A DNA stretch of 64,000 nt from Dipteris shenzhenensis. Lineage: Eukaryota > Polypodiophyta > Polypodiopsida > Gleicheniales. Below the pieces are notes generated by a model, which saw only the letters and a program-made list of their open reading frames with translations, was not told the origin of the DNA and searched no databases. Positions 55,830 to 64,000 of this stretch are shown one piece after another. The stretch lies in the NCBI GenBank assembly GCA_047967505.1, contig CM106539.1; one strand, written 5' to 3'. Position 1 is the first letter of the stretch; every line of letters starts with the position of its first letter. The translations under genes and the position numbers were made by a program.

Positions 55830-57203
55830 ATGGCATCTACAGCTGGTAGTGCCCTCTTTGATATTGAGAGGTTGGATGGATCAAACTTTCAGTATTGGAA
55901 AGAGCAAATTTATGATGTGTTAGTGCAGAAGAGGCAGCATAAGCCCATTCAATGCAAAGGTGTCAAGCCTAATAGCATTAAACAGAGTGATTGGGATGAC
56001 ATGGATGAGCAAGCATGCTCTATCATTCAGTCATCACTCTCGAAGTCAGTCTACTTGCAGGTACAGGATGGTGTACAAGGTGTAGACTACCATGCATATG
56101 AGTTTTATACTCGTATATGCCGGATGTATGACCATGATAGTGTTATGTTATAGCATGATGGGCTGAAATGTCCTGATGGGCTGAAATACAGCCTTGATAT
56201 GCACTCCAAAGGTCGATCAATTGGTAGAAACAGGTCATGTTCAAGGGGGAATTCCAAGAGCAAGTCTAGCTCTCGAACTTGTGTTAGATGTTTCTATTGT
56301 GGAAAGTATGGCCACATGAAAACGTATTGCTGGAAATGGCTGAGAAAATACAAGAAGAAGAGCAAGGTTAAGAATGACAGGAAGAAGGAGAAGAAGCATG
56401 TTGAGCTTCAAGGCGTGGATGCCAGGGTTTCCACTGATAGTAGCAGTGATGAAGGCATTCTTTTATCTATGTCTGACACCTCCTTCTTGGCCACTGATGT
56501 ACCCATTCTCGGTGATTGGATGTTAGATCCATGTGCTTCATGTCATATGACCCCTCATAGGTCATGGTTCAGTGCATATCAGGAATGCATTGTGGAGAGT
56601 GGTTTGACGGGCATTGATCATTCTATGGATGTCTATGGTTATGGGGATATCCACCTTGTTATGCCTAGTGGCTCTATTCTTGTTCTACAGAGGGCTAGAC
56701 ATATACCAGGACTTGCTACGAGCAAGATCAGTACTGGACAGTTGGTTGAGGCAGGTTATCATGTCTCTTTGGGTGATCATGCATTGAAGATTGCTAAAGG
56801 CAATCTAGTTATGGCTAGGGGATCACGGGTTGGATTCTCTTATGCATTGCATGTATCAGGTGTCCAAGATAAGATGCTTATGATTAGTAAGCAGCCATCA
56901 GCTAGTTTATGGTATGGCAGACTTGGACATACGTCTACTGCAGGTATGGAAGCCCTTACAACATTGAGATACATTCCTATCATGGATGTCTCTCAAATTT
57001 TATGTCATGATTGTGATGATGGTCAGCAGTCAGGATCCTCCTTTGTGAGGAAGACAGCCAGTGAGAGGTATGTTGAGCCATTACAGTTGGTTCATAATGC
57101 AGTTTGTGGGCCTATGCCTACCGTTTCACTGGGTGGTGCCTCTTACTTTGTGACATTTATTGATGCTGCTACAAAGTACATATGGGTATATCCGATTCGA
57201 TAG
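55830..57203 (+). pseudogene. Copia gag, protease and integrase N-terminal half (interrupted)
   Basis: From ATG 55830 Gag begins ALFDIERLDGSNFQYWKEQI, with the usual W-x-Q/E motif. A TAG at 56151 interrupts it. The frame then gives a CCHC knuckle CFYCGKYGHMKTYC (about 56290-56332), a protease with WMLDPCASCHMTPH instead of W-LDSGASxHMT (the catalytic Asp is kept but Ser-Gly is Pro-Cys), GAG-pre LWYGRLGHTS, and the integrase zinc site and first Asp FVTFIDAATKY. It ends at TAG 57201-57203. Confidence 0.8.
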
Positions 57204-58012
57204 AAGCATGATGTATATGATACATTTCAGCGCTTCTTGGGTAATGCTGAAAATCAGTCAGGAAAGAAGCTATTGAGCTTGATGACTGATGGTGATGCAG
57301 AGTTTACCTCTTCTAGATTTTAGCATCTATGTGATACACTTGGTATTAGGAGGTTGTTGACCACTCCTCATCTTTCTGCTCATGATGCCTTGGCAGAAGG
57401 CATAAATCGGATTCTATTGGACAGGATTGGTAGCATGCTACGGTATGCAGGTCTTACCGAATGCTATTGGGCTGAGGCATGTAAGACAGCTGCATACTTC
57501 CTTAATAGGTCACCCAGGAGATCTCTGAATGGTAGAGTGCCATTTGACTTCTTGACAGGCAGGGCACCATGTTATGAGCATTTACGTGTGTTTGGTTGCG
57601 AGGCTTATGCTCATGGTTCCCGATCAAGGAGGTGTATCTTCCTTGGATACAGTGAGTCTAGTAGGGACTACAAGTTATGGGATTCTTCAACTAGAGAGTT
57701 GATACGCAGTCATAATGTCTATTTTGGATAGGATGCTATGTTTAGACAGCCCAGGACTGTGGATAGCAGGAGAGTGGTGTTCCAAGAGGGTGTAAGTGCA
57801 CTGATACCTCCGAATTCTATACAGGGACAGCCCATATCCCTTGGACTGGGAGGTTTTTCCCACGGTGAGCAGGTTATAAAGTTGGGACAACCACGATTAC
57901 TTCCTGATTTTGGTCAGAGACGGTCAGATGTCTCTAGTATTCCACAGGTTTATACTCCTATGGAGATTGTTGATGCATCTTCTATGGACAGTTACAGTTT
58001 ACTCCCAGGAGG
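57204..58012 (+). pseudogene. Copia integrase catalytic half and linker (interrupted)
   Basis: After the stop at 57201 the frame continues with LMTDGDAEFTS (second Asp), another stop (57321-57323), then HDALAEGINRILLDRIGSML (Glu of DD35E), TAAYFLNRSP, PFDFLTGRAP, LRVFGCEAYAH and RCIFLGYSESSRDYKLWD. All are copia integrase C-terminal landmarks. A stop at 57729 and then the 1-kb DNA insertion cut off the RT. Confidence 0.8.
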
Positions 58013-59033
58013 GGATGAGCATTTTCTGAGCGAAATCTTCCGAGCGTCCGAGCGAAGGAAAAAAAAAGCTTCTAACTATGCATAAATATGGCAAAAATTG
58101 ATCAGAAGAAAACATAGTTTCACTTAGAAATATGCAAAGTATTATAGCAATGCCTATTTTATACAAAAATCTTTAGGTGAATCTGTAGGAATGGTGAGAG
58201 CATAATGGGATGGCTTTTGAAGAAACCCACATGTAGAGTAGACTTCTCTATGAAAATTCCCTTATGATCCTTCTTACAACTTTTATTTAATAGGGGGTGA
58301 CATTGAAAACCCTCTCTCAATCAACCTATCTTCATGAAAGAGTTTCTTCAAAGAAAACTCATTGAAGCAAGCCATCCACGTAGTTTCGCCAGTGAAACCC
58401 CTTTGAAGCAAGTCTCCCAAGGTAGTTTCGCTGGCGAAACTACCTTGGACAGCACTTTCAAAAGTGACATAACTTTCATATCCAATGTCCAAATATAGTC
58501 ATTCAACCACTCAAATTGATCGGAACACCCCATTTGAGCACATCTAAGGAGTTGTATTTTGGAAAATCTTTCATATATAGTATTAAATATTACATGTATT
58601 TTATGAGAGTGATATATAAGCCCAAGTTAATACTTATTTATAGTAATTTAAACTTCTTTAGAAACATGTCCATAAATATGCTATAAAAACACTAAAAAGA
58701 TATTGCCATATGATATAAATGTGTTAATAAGTAATTATATATGCATAGTATTATTACATTGAGAGTGATTATGAGGAATGTTTCTTAAAGGAATCAACAC
58801 TTTTTTAAGGTAATAACAGGGGTACAAAGAGATGTCTCTAAATAAGAAAATTATGTTGTGTAAAAATGAATGAGTGACTACTCTGTATATTTTTATGATA
58901 AAGGGATCTAGTTCTAGTGAAAATAAAAGTGTAAAAACCATGTTTCCTAAAGAAAAACATTTTTAAAAATCTCTTGAAAAACACGCTCGGATAAACCTGC
59001 TCATAGGTTTTTGCTCGTAAAATTGACGCATCC
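58013..59033. mobile_element. 1.02-kb non-autonomous DNA transposon with 9-bp target duplication
   Basis: CTCCCAGGA occurs at 58004-58012 and again at 59034-59042. Between them the ends are related inverted repeats: left GGGGATGAGCATTTTCTGAG then CGAAA; right, inverted, GGATGCGTCAATTTTACGAG then CAAAA. Both ends go on with CCGAGCG. A 9-bp duplication suggests a Mutator-like origin. There is no coding capacity. It interrupts the copia pol frame between LLPG and the later RT. Confidence 0.68.
58417..58448. repeat. Perfect 32-bp palindrome
   Basis: CCAAGGTAGTTTCGC and its exact inverse GCGAAACTACCTTGG are separated by 2 bp (TG). A related half-site (cacgtagtttcgccagtgaaac) lies 40 bp upstream. 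It sits inside the 1-kb DNA insertion. Confidence 0.9.
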
Positions 59034-59042
59034 CTCCCAGGA

Positions 59043-60027
59043 TGCGGAGTGCCTCTTGCAGATGAGGATGAGGCTATGCATGGTGAGGAGGATACCTTGG
59101 CTAATGATGCTCGGTATGATCCATTGGCTGGTTATGCCAGGACAGATGTGGTTTCTGCAGTTATTGACTCGGGTCATATTGCGCATGGGCAGGAATCATT
59201 GATATGTTTACTTCGTAAGTGCCTCCATGGCCAGAAGCACAATCCCCTCGAGCTTGGCTTCATAGGTTTGATACCGTTATGAGAGCTCAGGATGTGATGC
59301 GCAGTGAGACAGGTTATGGTCTCAGTATTCAGAAGGTCGCTATCCTTCTGAGGTTACTTGCCATATGGTTCCTTATGGACAGGGATGCTTTGCAGTGGGA
59401 GCTGCATGGTCTTGATGATGTTTCTCAGATACTTGGTTGTTTCAGTATGGAGAGGGGGAAGTTACTGAGGACTCCATTGCCTGTATTGGCTCCATACTTG
59501 AAACACAGTAGGTTTGACGATCATAGATCAGTTGAGCAGCAAGTTATGGTTGATATGGCAGCCATAGTACTTCATGCATCCATGACTGTGTTGAGACTTG
59601 GTTCTCACATGTTTGCCATTGGGGCTACACTTCTAGTTCTTGCTTCTGTTGCAGTGGGAGTTGGTAGCATGATTATGGTAGATTTTGGCAGTAGGGAAGC
59701 GGTTGTGGACATCAGGTCCTTATGCTTCCAGGAGCAGCATGCAGGTGATGCAGGTTGGGTAGACCAGCAGAGGTCTATTGTAGGGCATGTGCTTATGGTC
59801 ACAGGTGGTACAGAGACATTTTCTTTACACAGTGATAGTTCAGGTGCTATGGACTTAGCACAGGAGCACGTGGTGGTGAGAGTTCACTCTCCCAGTGAGA
59901 TCTGGCATGAGATCTTGGTTGACAGGCATCTACAGCTTGTCATTTTCTATCCTACAAACCTGATATCTACTAGCAGCTTATCCTCTATGCACTTTGCACA
60001 TTGTAAAGTGCCGATGGGCATAGGATG
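59043..60027 (+). pseudogene. Copia reverse transcriptase/RNase H remnant
   Basis: The frame gives GHIAHGQESLICL, then (after a frame change near 59215) LHGQKQSPRAWLHRFDTVM, the counterpart of the copia RT LYGLKQSPRAWY-RFD. DIRSLCFQEQ, SDSSGAMDLAQ and VRVHSPSEIWHEIL are distorted forms of the copia RNase H (D--GA--LA-N, SRTKHI---HFIRE). The RT palm with its Y-x-DD motif is missing. Non-functional. Confidence 0.7.
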
Positions 60028-60119
60028 ACGGTGTGGTCACCTTGTTTTTCAGCCTATGGCTGATTGTATTATATGTGTACCATACTCCCTTAAAGGCACA
60101 CTGCCTTTAAGTGGGAGGT

Positions 60120-60270
60120 TGTTGGGGTAAAGGGCAGTGTGCCCACCCACTTGTACAGTGCCCATGTATACTCATATATATATATATGATAGAGGAATAA
60201 GCTGGAGTAGCTTTTGCTCCACCACTTTTGGTGTCTCCGTATTCCTTTGTGTGTGCTCTCCTCTCTCACA
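60120..60270 (+). repeat. Right LTR of the 6.76-kb copia element
   Basis: A match to 53512-53660 with one extra TA. It is followed by GTCAC. Confidence 0.92.
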
Positions 60271-60560
60271 GTCACAAGAGTTTATGAAATGTTGCAAGAG
60301 CAATGGCATCTTAAGCGAGACTACTATAAAAGATACTCTAGAAAGAAAGAATTGGGTAATTTGTCAAAGAACGCAATGTAGGTTGCAAGAAAGTGCTTTG
60401 ACAAATCCTTTTTGGTAAAAAGTTGTAAACATGATAGTGTATCTAAGTAATCACTCACCAACCCATACATTCAAAGGTATGACACCAGAAGAAACATGGA
60501 TGGGGGTTAAGCCAATGGCAAGACATGTGAGTATATGGTGCAAAAATATATGATGTTATC

Positions 60561-60892
60561 CCCAAGTTGGGCTAATAGTTGCTCTTGGTCATCGAGCGTC
60601 GGCCTCATTTGGAATTGGTGGAGTCAATTGAGCACCCATTTTGTAGGAGAGGTGTAGTTGATCGCGGCGATACATCCAATCGAATAAAGTAGGTTGGCGC
60701 ACCGAGTGCACACTCTTTAAGAAGGCGATTCTTTAGGTAGCTATCTGATTGTAACAGGCAGAGAAGAGCTGCATTAGGGGAGAATTGGCGTCTCAAAAGG
60801 GCCTCATAAGGAATGGGTTAAGAAATGGATTAGGCCTAATGCAAGCCCTCTTGTGGGGTCTAAAGGAGTCCTAACCCCCTGTACCTAGGTGG
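60561..60892. other. No gene seen
   Basis: About 330 bp between the older copia relic and the next LTR, with no recognisable frame. Confidence 0.4.
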
Positions 60893-61061
60893 TGTGGGGG
60901 TTAAAGGTCACTGTGCCTTTACCCCGGTTATGTACAATACTCAAACACATATATAAATGAATGAAAAAGAAGATTAGGGTGGTTCTGCACCCACCAAAAC
61001 TTGTGGCTCTCTGTCTCTCTCTCTTCTTCTTCCGTTCTTGCTTCTGTTGAGAGCAGTCTCA
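60893..61061 (+). repeat. Probable left LTR
   Basis: TGTGGGGGTTAAAGGTCACT to GAGAGCAGTCTCA, placed by TG…CA ends and the primer site 2 bp later. No partner LTR is visible, so the left edge is tentative. Confidence 0.6.
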
Positions 61062-61063
61062 AC

Positions 61064-61075
61064 TGGTATCAGAGC
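61064..61075 (+). promoter_or_regulatory. Primer binding site (initiator tRNA-Met)
   Basis: TGGTATCAGAGC, the third copia-type primer site in the window. Confidence 0.9.
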
Positions 61076-62418
61076 CCAGGTGATCTAGCTGAGCATGCAT
61101 GAATGCTTGAAGCTCAGAAACCTTTGGAAAAGTCACTTTGGTTTTGCGAAGTGGTTTTGAGAGCCTGTTAAGTGTTTTCAAAGAAAAAGTCATTTCTTGA
61201 GCTTTTCCCTGTTCCGTTCGATGACAGAGAATCTGTATTAACTTGTAGAGGCAACTATTGCTTGCTTTTGGTATCCACTTCACTTTAGGAGCTTGGAAAC
61301 ACCTTCATTCTTGAATCTGGGATCATTTCATTGGATTTCTGACTCAGTGTGTCAGTTTCTGCGTTTTTTGCCCGGGTGTTGGAACTCAAGTTTGAAGCAA
61401 CCATTTGCAGATCTGTCAGTTCCAATGGACTCAGGAGGTCCTAAAACTTCTATGTTGCTCATCATTCGCACTCCGGTGGAGTTTACAAATAGCTCTGTTT
61501 CCAAAAACATTTTTCAGTCTATGTGTTGGACCCAGTGATTGAGACCACGGTTTCCAAAACCGTCTATCCCATTGCGTTCCAGACGCCCAAAAACCCCTAC
61601 CTATCACTTCTTGCACGATTCGGTGGAGGATTTTCAGAGTTATAGATCTCTGTATATTCGATTTCGTCTCTCTATTATGCATTTTTCATTCTAAGGTTTT
61701 GAAACCTTAGATTTATGCCACATGGTAGTGGATAAGTGTTGACTCCCATTTCTCACTCATCGGTTGGGATTTTGGAGTTCCGGCAGAAGAGAGATATTTG
61801 CAGATTTTCTTGCTGAGTTCGATTATGCAATGGCGCCCATGTTTTGAGGCATCTCAAGTTCTATTTTTCAGTAGCGGTCATTACCGTGGGACTATGATTT
61901 CTTGAGCATACCTTATGCAGATCACTCTGGTTGCAGTTTGAGCAATGTGTGCTCATTCGTGGTATGCATTGGGTTGCAGTGGATGATTTATAGGCCATTT
62001 GGATGCATTGCGGTCCTTATTGGATGCACTGATAGGCCCAAATTACCTTGTGGGATGCTAATTTTTTTGGACGGTTTGCACATGGATGCTATTTTATGCT
62101 AAGGGACAGCTTTGACACATTGCAGGTGATGCACTGATAGTGCTATGCTCTCTTGGATGAGATATTATTGATGTATATGCCAGTGGATGGTGTTTATGCT
62201 TGAGTCATTTGGCACTTATTGGCATTTTCTTTTAGGCCAGATTTGCTCATATGGATGCATAGTATATGCACATGAGTCAGATGCATCTTTTGATGCTTTG
62301 AGCTTTGAGTTTTGGTGATATTTCACTCTATTGTGGCATACACATTTGGGTGCACCTGGTATTTGGTGTGATTCTCTCTTGCAGGCACTAGCATTTGGGA
62401 TTTTGTTTCATTTGCATC

Positions 62419-63020
62419 ATGGCATCCTCATCCATGTCTGAAAAGGAGATTTTCAACATTAAAAAGTTTGATGGGACAAACTTTTCTTTGTGGAAAGAAC
62501 AAATAAGGGATGTGCTTATTCAAAAGAAGCAGATTAAATCCTTGGCAGGGATTGAAGCTAAGCTTGCAAATATGTCTGAGGATGATTGGAATGAGTTGGA
62601 TGCATTAGCAAAGTCTACTATTAGACTTCATCTTGCAGAGTCAGTTTATTTCACAGTAGTAAATGAGCAGACTACGGAAGATTTGTGGAAGAAACTATGT
62701 GCCACTTATGAGAAGGAAACTGCCTCTAATAAAGTTTACCTCATGAAGAGGTTGTTTGAGCTGTAGATGAAGGAAGGGGTCTCCATTGCTTCTCACTTGA
62801 ATGAATTCAATATTATTTTCAGCCAGCTTCAGGCTCAGAAGATGAATTTTGATGTGGAGACTAAGGCAATATTTCTCTTATGTTCATTGCCATCCTCATG
62901 GGATACCTTCCGTACAGCTGTCAGTACGTCTGCACCTGGTGGAGTACTGAAATTTGATGATGTTGTGGGTAGCTTGTTGGCTGAGGAGATTAGACGGAAG
63001 TCTATGGACGGTAATAAGTA
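62419..63020 (+). pseudogene. Copia Gag, split by one in-frame TAG
   Basis: From ATG 62419 the protein begins with FNIKKFDGTNFSLWKEQIRD and continues through LWKKLCATYEKETASNKVYL and MKRLFEL. A TAG at 62764-62766 follows, where relatives have Lys (AAG), and then MKEGVSIASHLNEFN, LLCSLPSSWDTFRTAV and VVGSLLAEEIRRKS. A second TAG lies at 63019-63021. This is the complete UBN2-type Gag fold apart from the nonsense changes, so decay is recent. Confidence 0.85.
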
Positions 63021-63021
63021 G

Positions 63022-64000
63022 GATGCAGCCTTAAATGTGCAAAGGGGTAGATTACAGTTTAGGGGGAAGTCCCAAGAAAGAGGGAAGTCTCATAGCAAAT
63101 CCAGGGTACGAAACATTGAGTGTTACCACTGTGGCAAGAAGGGCCATATGAAAAAGATTGCTACAAGCTAAAAAGAGAGCAAAAGGATAAGAAAAAGAAT
63201 GCAAATTGGGGTGCAAATCAAAAGGAAGAGAGTCCAAGGGAGGACAAAGGAAAAGTGAAGATCGAGGAGATCAATGCAGTCACACATGATAGTGACAATG
63301 ACGTTCTCTTCATGTCTAGTTTATCTATAGAGTTGCTTACCACTTCAGATGATGCATATTCCCAGGATTGGATTTTGGATTCTGGTGCTTCATTCCATGT
63401 TACTCCCCATAGGGAATGGTTCTGCACTTATGACAGTTTGTGTGCATCTTGGAAATGACTATGCATGTGACATAGTGGGAGTAGGTGACAAAGTTTTCTT
63501 TTGCAAATGGGTCTGCATTTGTTTTGAAACATGTGAGACATGTGCCTAAGCTGACCAAGAGTGACCAAGAGTCTTATTTCAGTGGGTCAGCTAGATGATG
63601 CTGGTTTTCACACCACTTTTGGCTTTCAGAGTTGGAAAATTCAGAAGGGCTCTATGCTTTTGGCCAGGGGTGCCAAGTGTGGGACTTTGTATCCCTTACA
63701 TGTATCAGGGGTATTTGATCATGTTGTTGCAATAACCAAGTAGTCAAGCACTTCTTTGTGGCATTGCAGGTTGGGGCACATGAGCCAGAATGGAATGAAA
63801 CTCTTATGCTGTTTGGGTTATGTACTGCATTTGATTTTCTCTGATTTTGAATTTTGTGAGCATTGTCTCTATGGGAAGCAGACTAACTTAGCCCATAAAA
63901 AAGGGGAAAGAAAGAGTTTGAAATGCCTGATTTGGTTTATTCAAACGTATGTGGTCCCATGCCTACACGGTCATTAGGCGGGGCTGAATACTATGTGACA
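63022..64000 (+). pseudogene. Copia zinc knuckle, protease and integrase start (frameshifted)
   Basis: CYHCGKKGHMKK is followed by a 1-base loss near 63150 (the next frame reads DCYKLKREQK), then DWILDSGASFHVTPHREWF, an intact aspartic protease active site. More frame changes near 63450-63560 precede SLISVGQLDDAGFHTTF, LYPLHVSG, LWHCRLGHMSQNGMKLL and CEHCLYGKQTNLAH (GAG-pre and integrase zinc site). It runs off the window. Confidence 0.82.

Larger units (their letters stand above)
53512..60270 (+). mobile_element. Ty1/copia LTR retrotransposon, 6.76 kb, with GTCAC target duplication
   Basis: The LTRs at 53512-53660 and 60120-60270 are nearly identical (the only clear difference is one TA unit in the (TA)n run), so insertion was recent. 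GTCAC flanks both ends (53507-53511 and 60271-60275). The primer site is TGGTATCAGAGC at 53663-53674, and the polypurine tract AAGTGGGAGG lies just before the right LTR. Coding order is gag, protease, integrase and a scrambled RT/RNase H. It has several stops and an internal 1-kb DNA insertion. The leader (53675-55829) is unusually long. Confidence 0.92.
53150..60560 (+). mobile_element. Older copia relic, split by the nested copia element
   Basis: Before the nested element lies a Lys-rich, stop-filled gag-like scrap (about 53230-53511). After it the integrase resumes (60276-60560) with QEFMKCCKSNGI, LERKNWVI and VYLSNHSPTHTFKGMTPEETW. This is the copia integrase end (EF--FC---GI---, VERKN, YL-NR-PT----G-TPeE-W). 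The insertion point is marked by GTCAC at both ends of the nested copy. Confidence 0.7.
60893..64000 (+). mobile_element. Ty1/copia LTR retrotransposon, 5' part (runs past the window end)
   Basis: The left LTR is followed by the tRNA-Met primer site TGGTATCAGAGC (61064-61075), a long T/G-rich leader, and gag-protease-integrase in changing frames up to the window edge. The right LTR is not in the window, so completeness is unknown. Confidence 0.85.

Noticed and set aside
1-64000. CRISPR arrays, bacterial operons and tRNA genes
   Set aside because: No regularly spaced direct repeats and no cloverleaf with A/B boxes was seen. Spliced genes and plant-type elements make a bacterial origin untenable.

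Overview
The window is nuclear DNA from a land plant with a large, repeat-rich genome. A fern or similar non-seed plant is plausible, but the sequence alone does not prove it. The evidence is spliced genes with GT/AG introns, an apyrase-7-like NTPDase, Ty1/copia elements primed by initiator tRNA-Met, LINE, hAT and Helitron relics, and long gene-poor stretches. Only two ordinary host genes are convincing. One is an intron-less (in its coding part) GDA1/CD39 apyrase on the minus strand (18326-20413). The other is a predicted N-myristoylated, coiled-coil membrane protein on the minus strand (48319-49440).

The most striking feature is an 11.7-kb DNA transposon (27922-39620) with 33-bp terminal inverted repeats, inserted in a Helitron/Helentron relic. 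It carries four spliced genes, and every one can be assembled in frame from the sequence. They are A (+, 417 aa, unknown, ubiquitin-like C terminus), B (-, 538 aa, a histone H3 fused to a Ulp1/SENP-type cysteine protease), C (+, 564 aa, unknown, acidic centre and Lys-rich tail) and D (-, 813 aa, transposase). Protein D has D358, D455, a C475-x2-C478 pair, an H692-x4-H697 pair and E717. The spacings are close to those of the RAG1 zinc-bound catalytic core, and the H-to-E spacing is the same. Genes B and C diverge from a 1.5-kb control region with two perfect CACACGTGTG palindromes, a third G-box and six long hairpin repeats. I do not recognise a described element with an H3-Ulp1 fusion.

A second copy of the same element fills the left edge (1-3962). 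Its transposase is broken by two single-base deletions. A 534-bp deletion derivative of the family lies at 15466-15999 in inverse orientation. The family is therefore multicopy, and one intact copy and one decayed copy sit within 40 kb.

The rest, left to right: a 2.4-kb deleted copia element with LTRs and an AATTG target duplication (5604-8027); a decayed LINE (about 8740-12378); a minus-strand copia gag relic (about 13020-13620); the apyrase (18.3-21.5 kb); a putative MITE (21640-22033); a LINE RT scrap (about 25560-25900); the Helentron relic split by the big element (about 26100-27921 and 39621-41930); a Ty3/gypsy integrase scrap (about 43300-43560); a hAT element with 8-bp target duplication and an in-frame internal deletion (44267-46872); the myristoylated-protein gene; a LINE relic (50.8-51.1 kb, perhaps to 51.95 kb); a copia element with LTRs and a GTCAC duplication (53512-60270), itself inside an older copia relic and carrying a 1-kb DNA insertion; and the start of a third copia element (60893 to the end).
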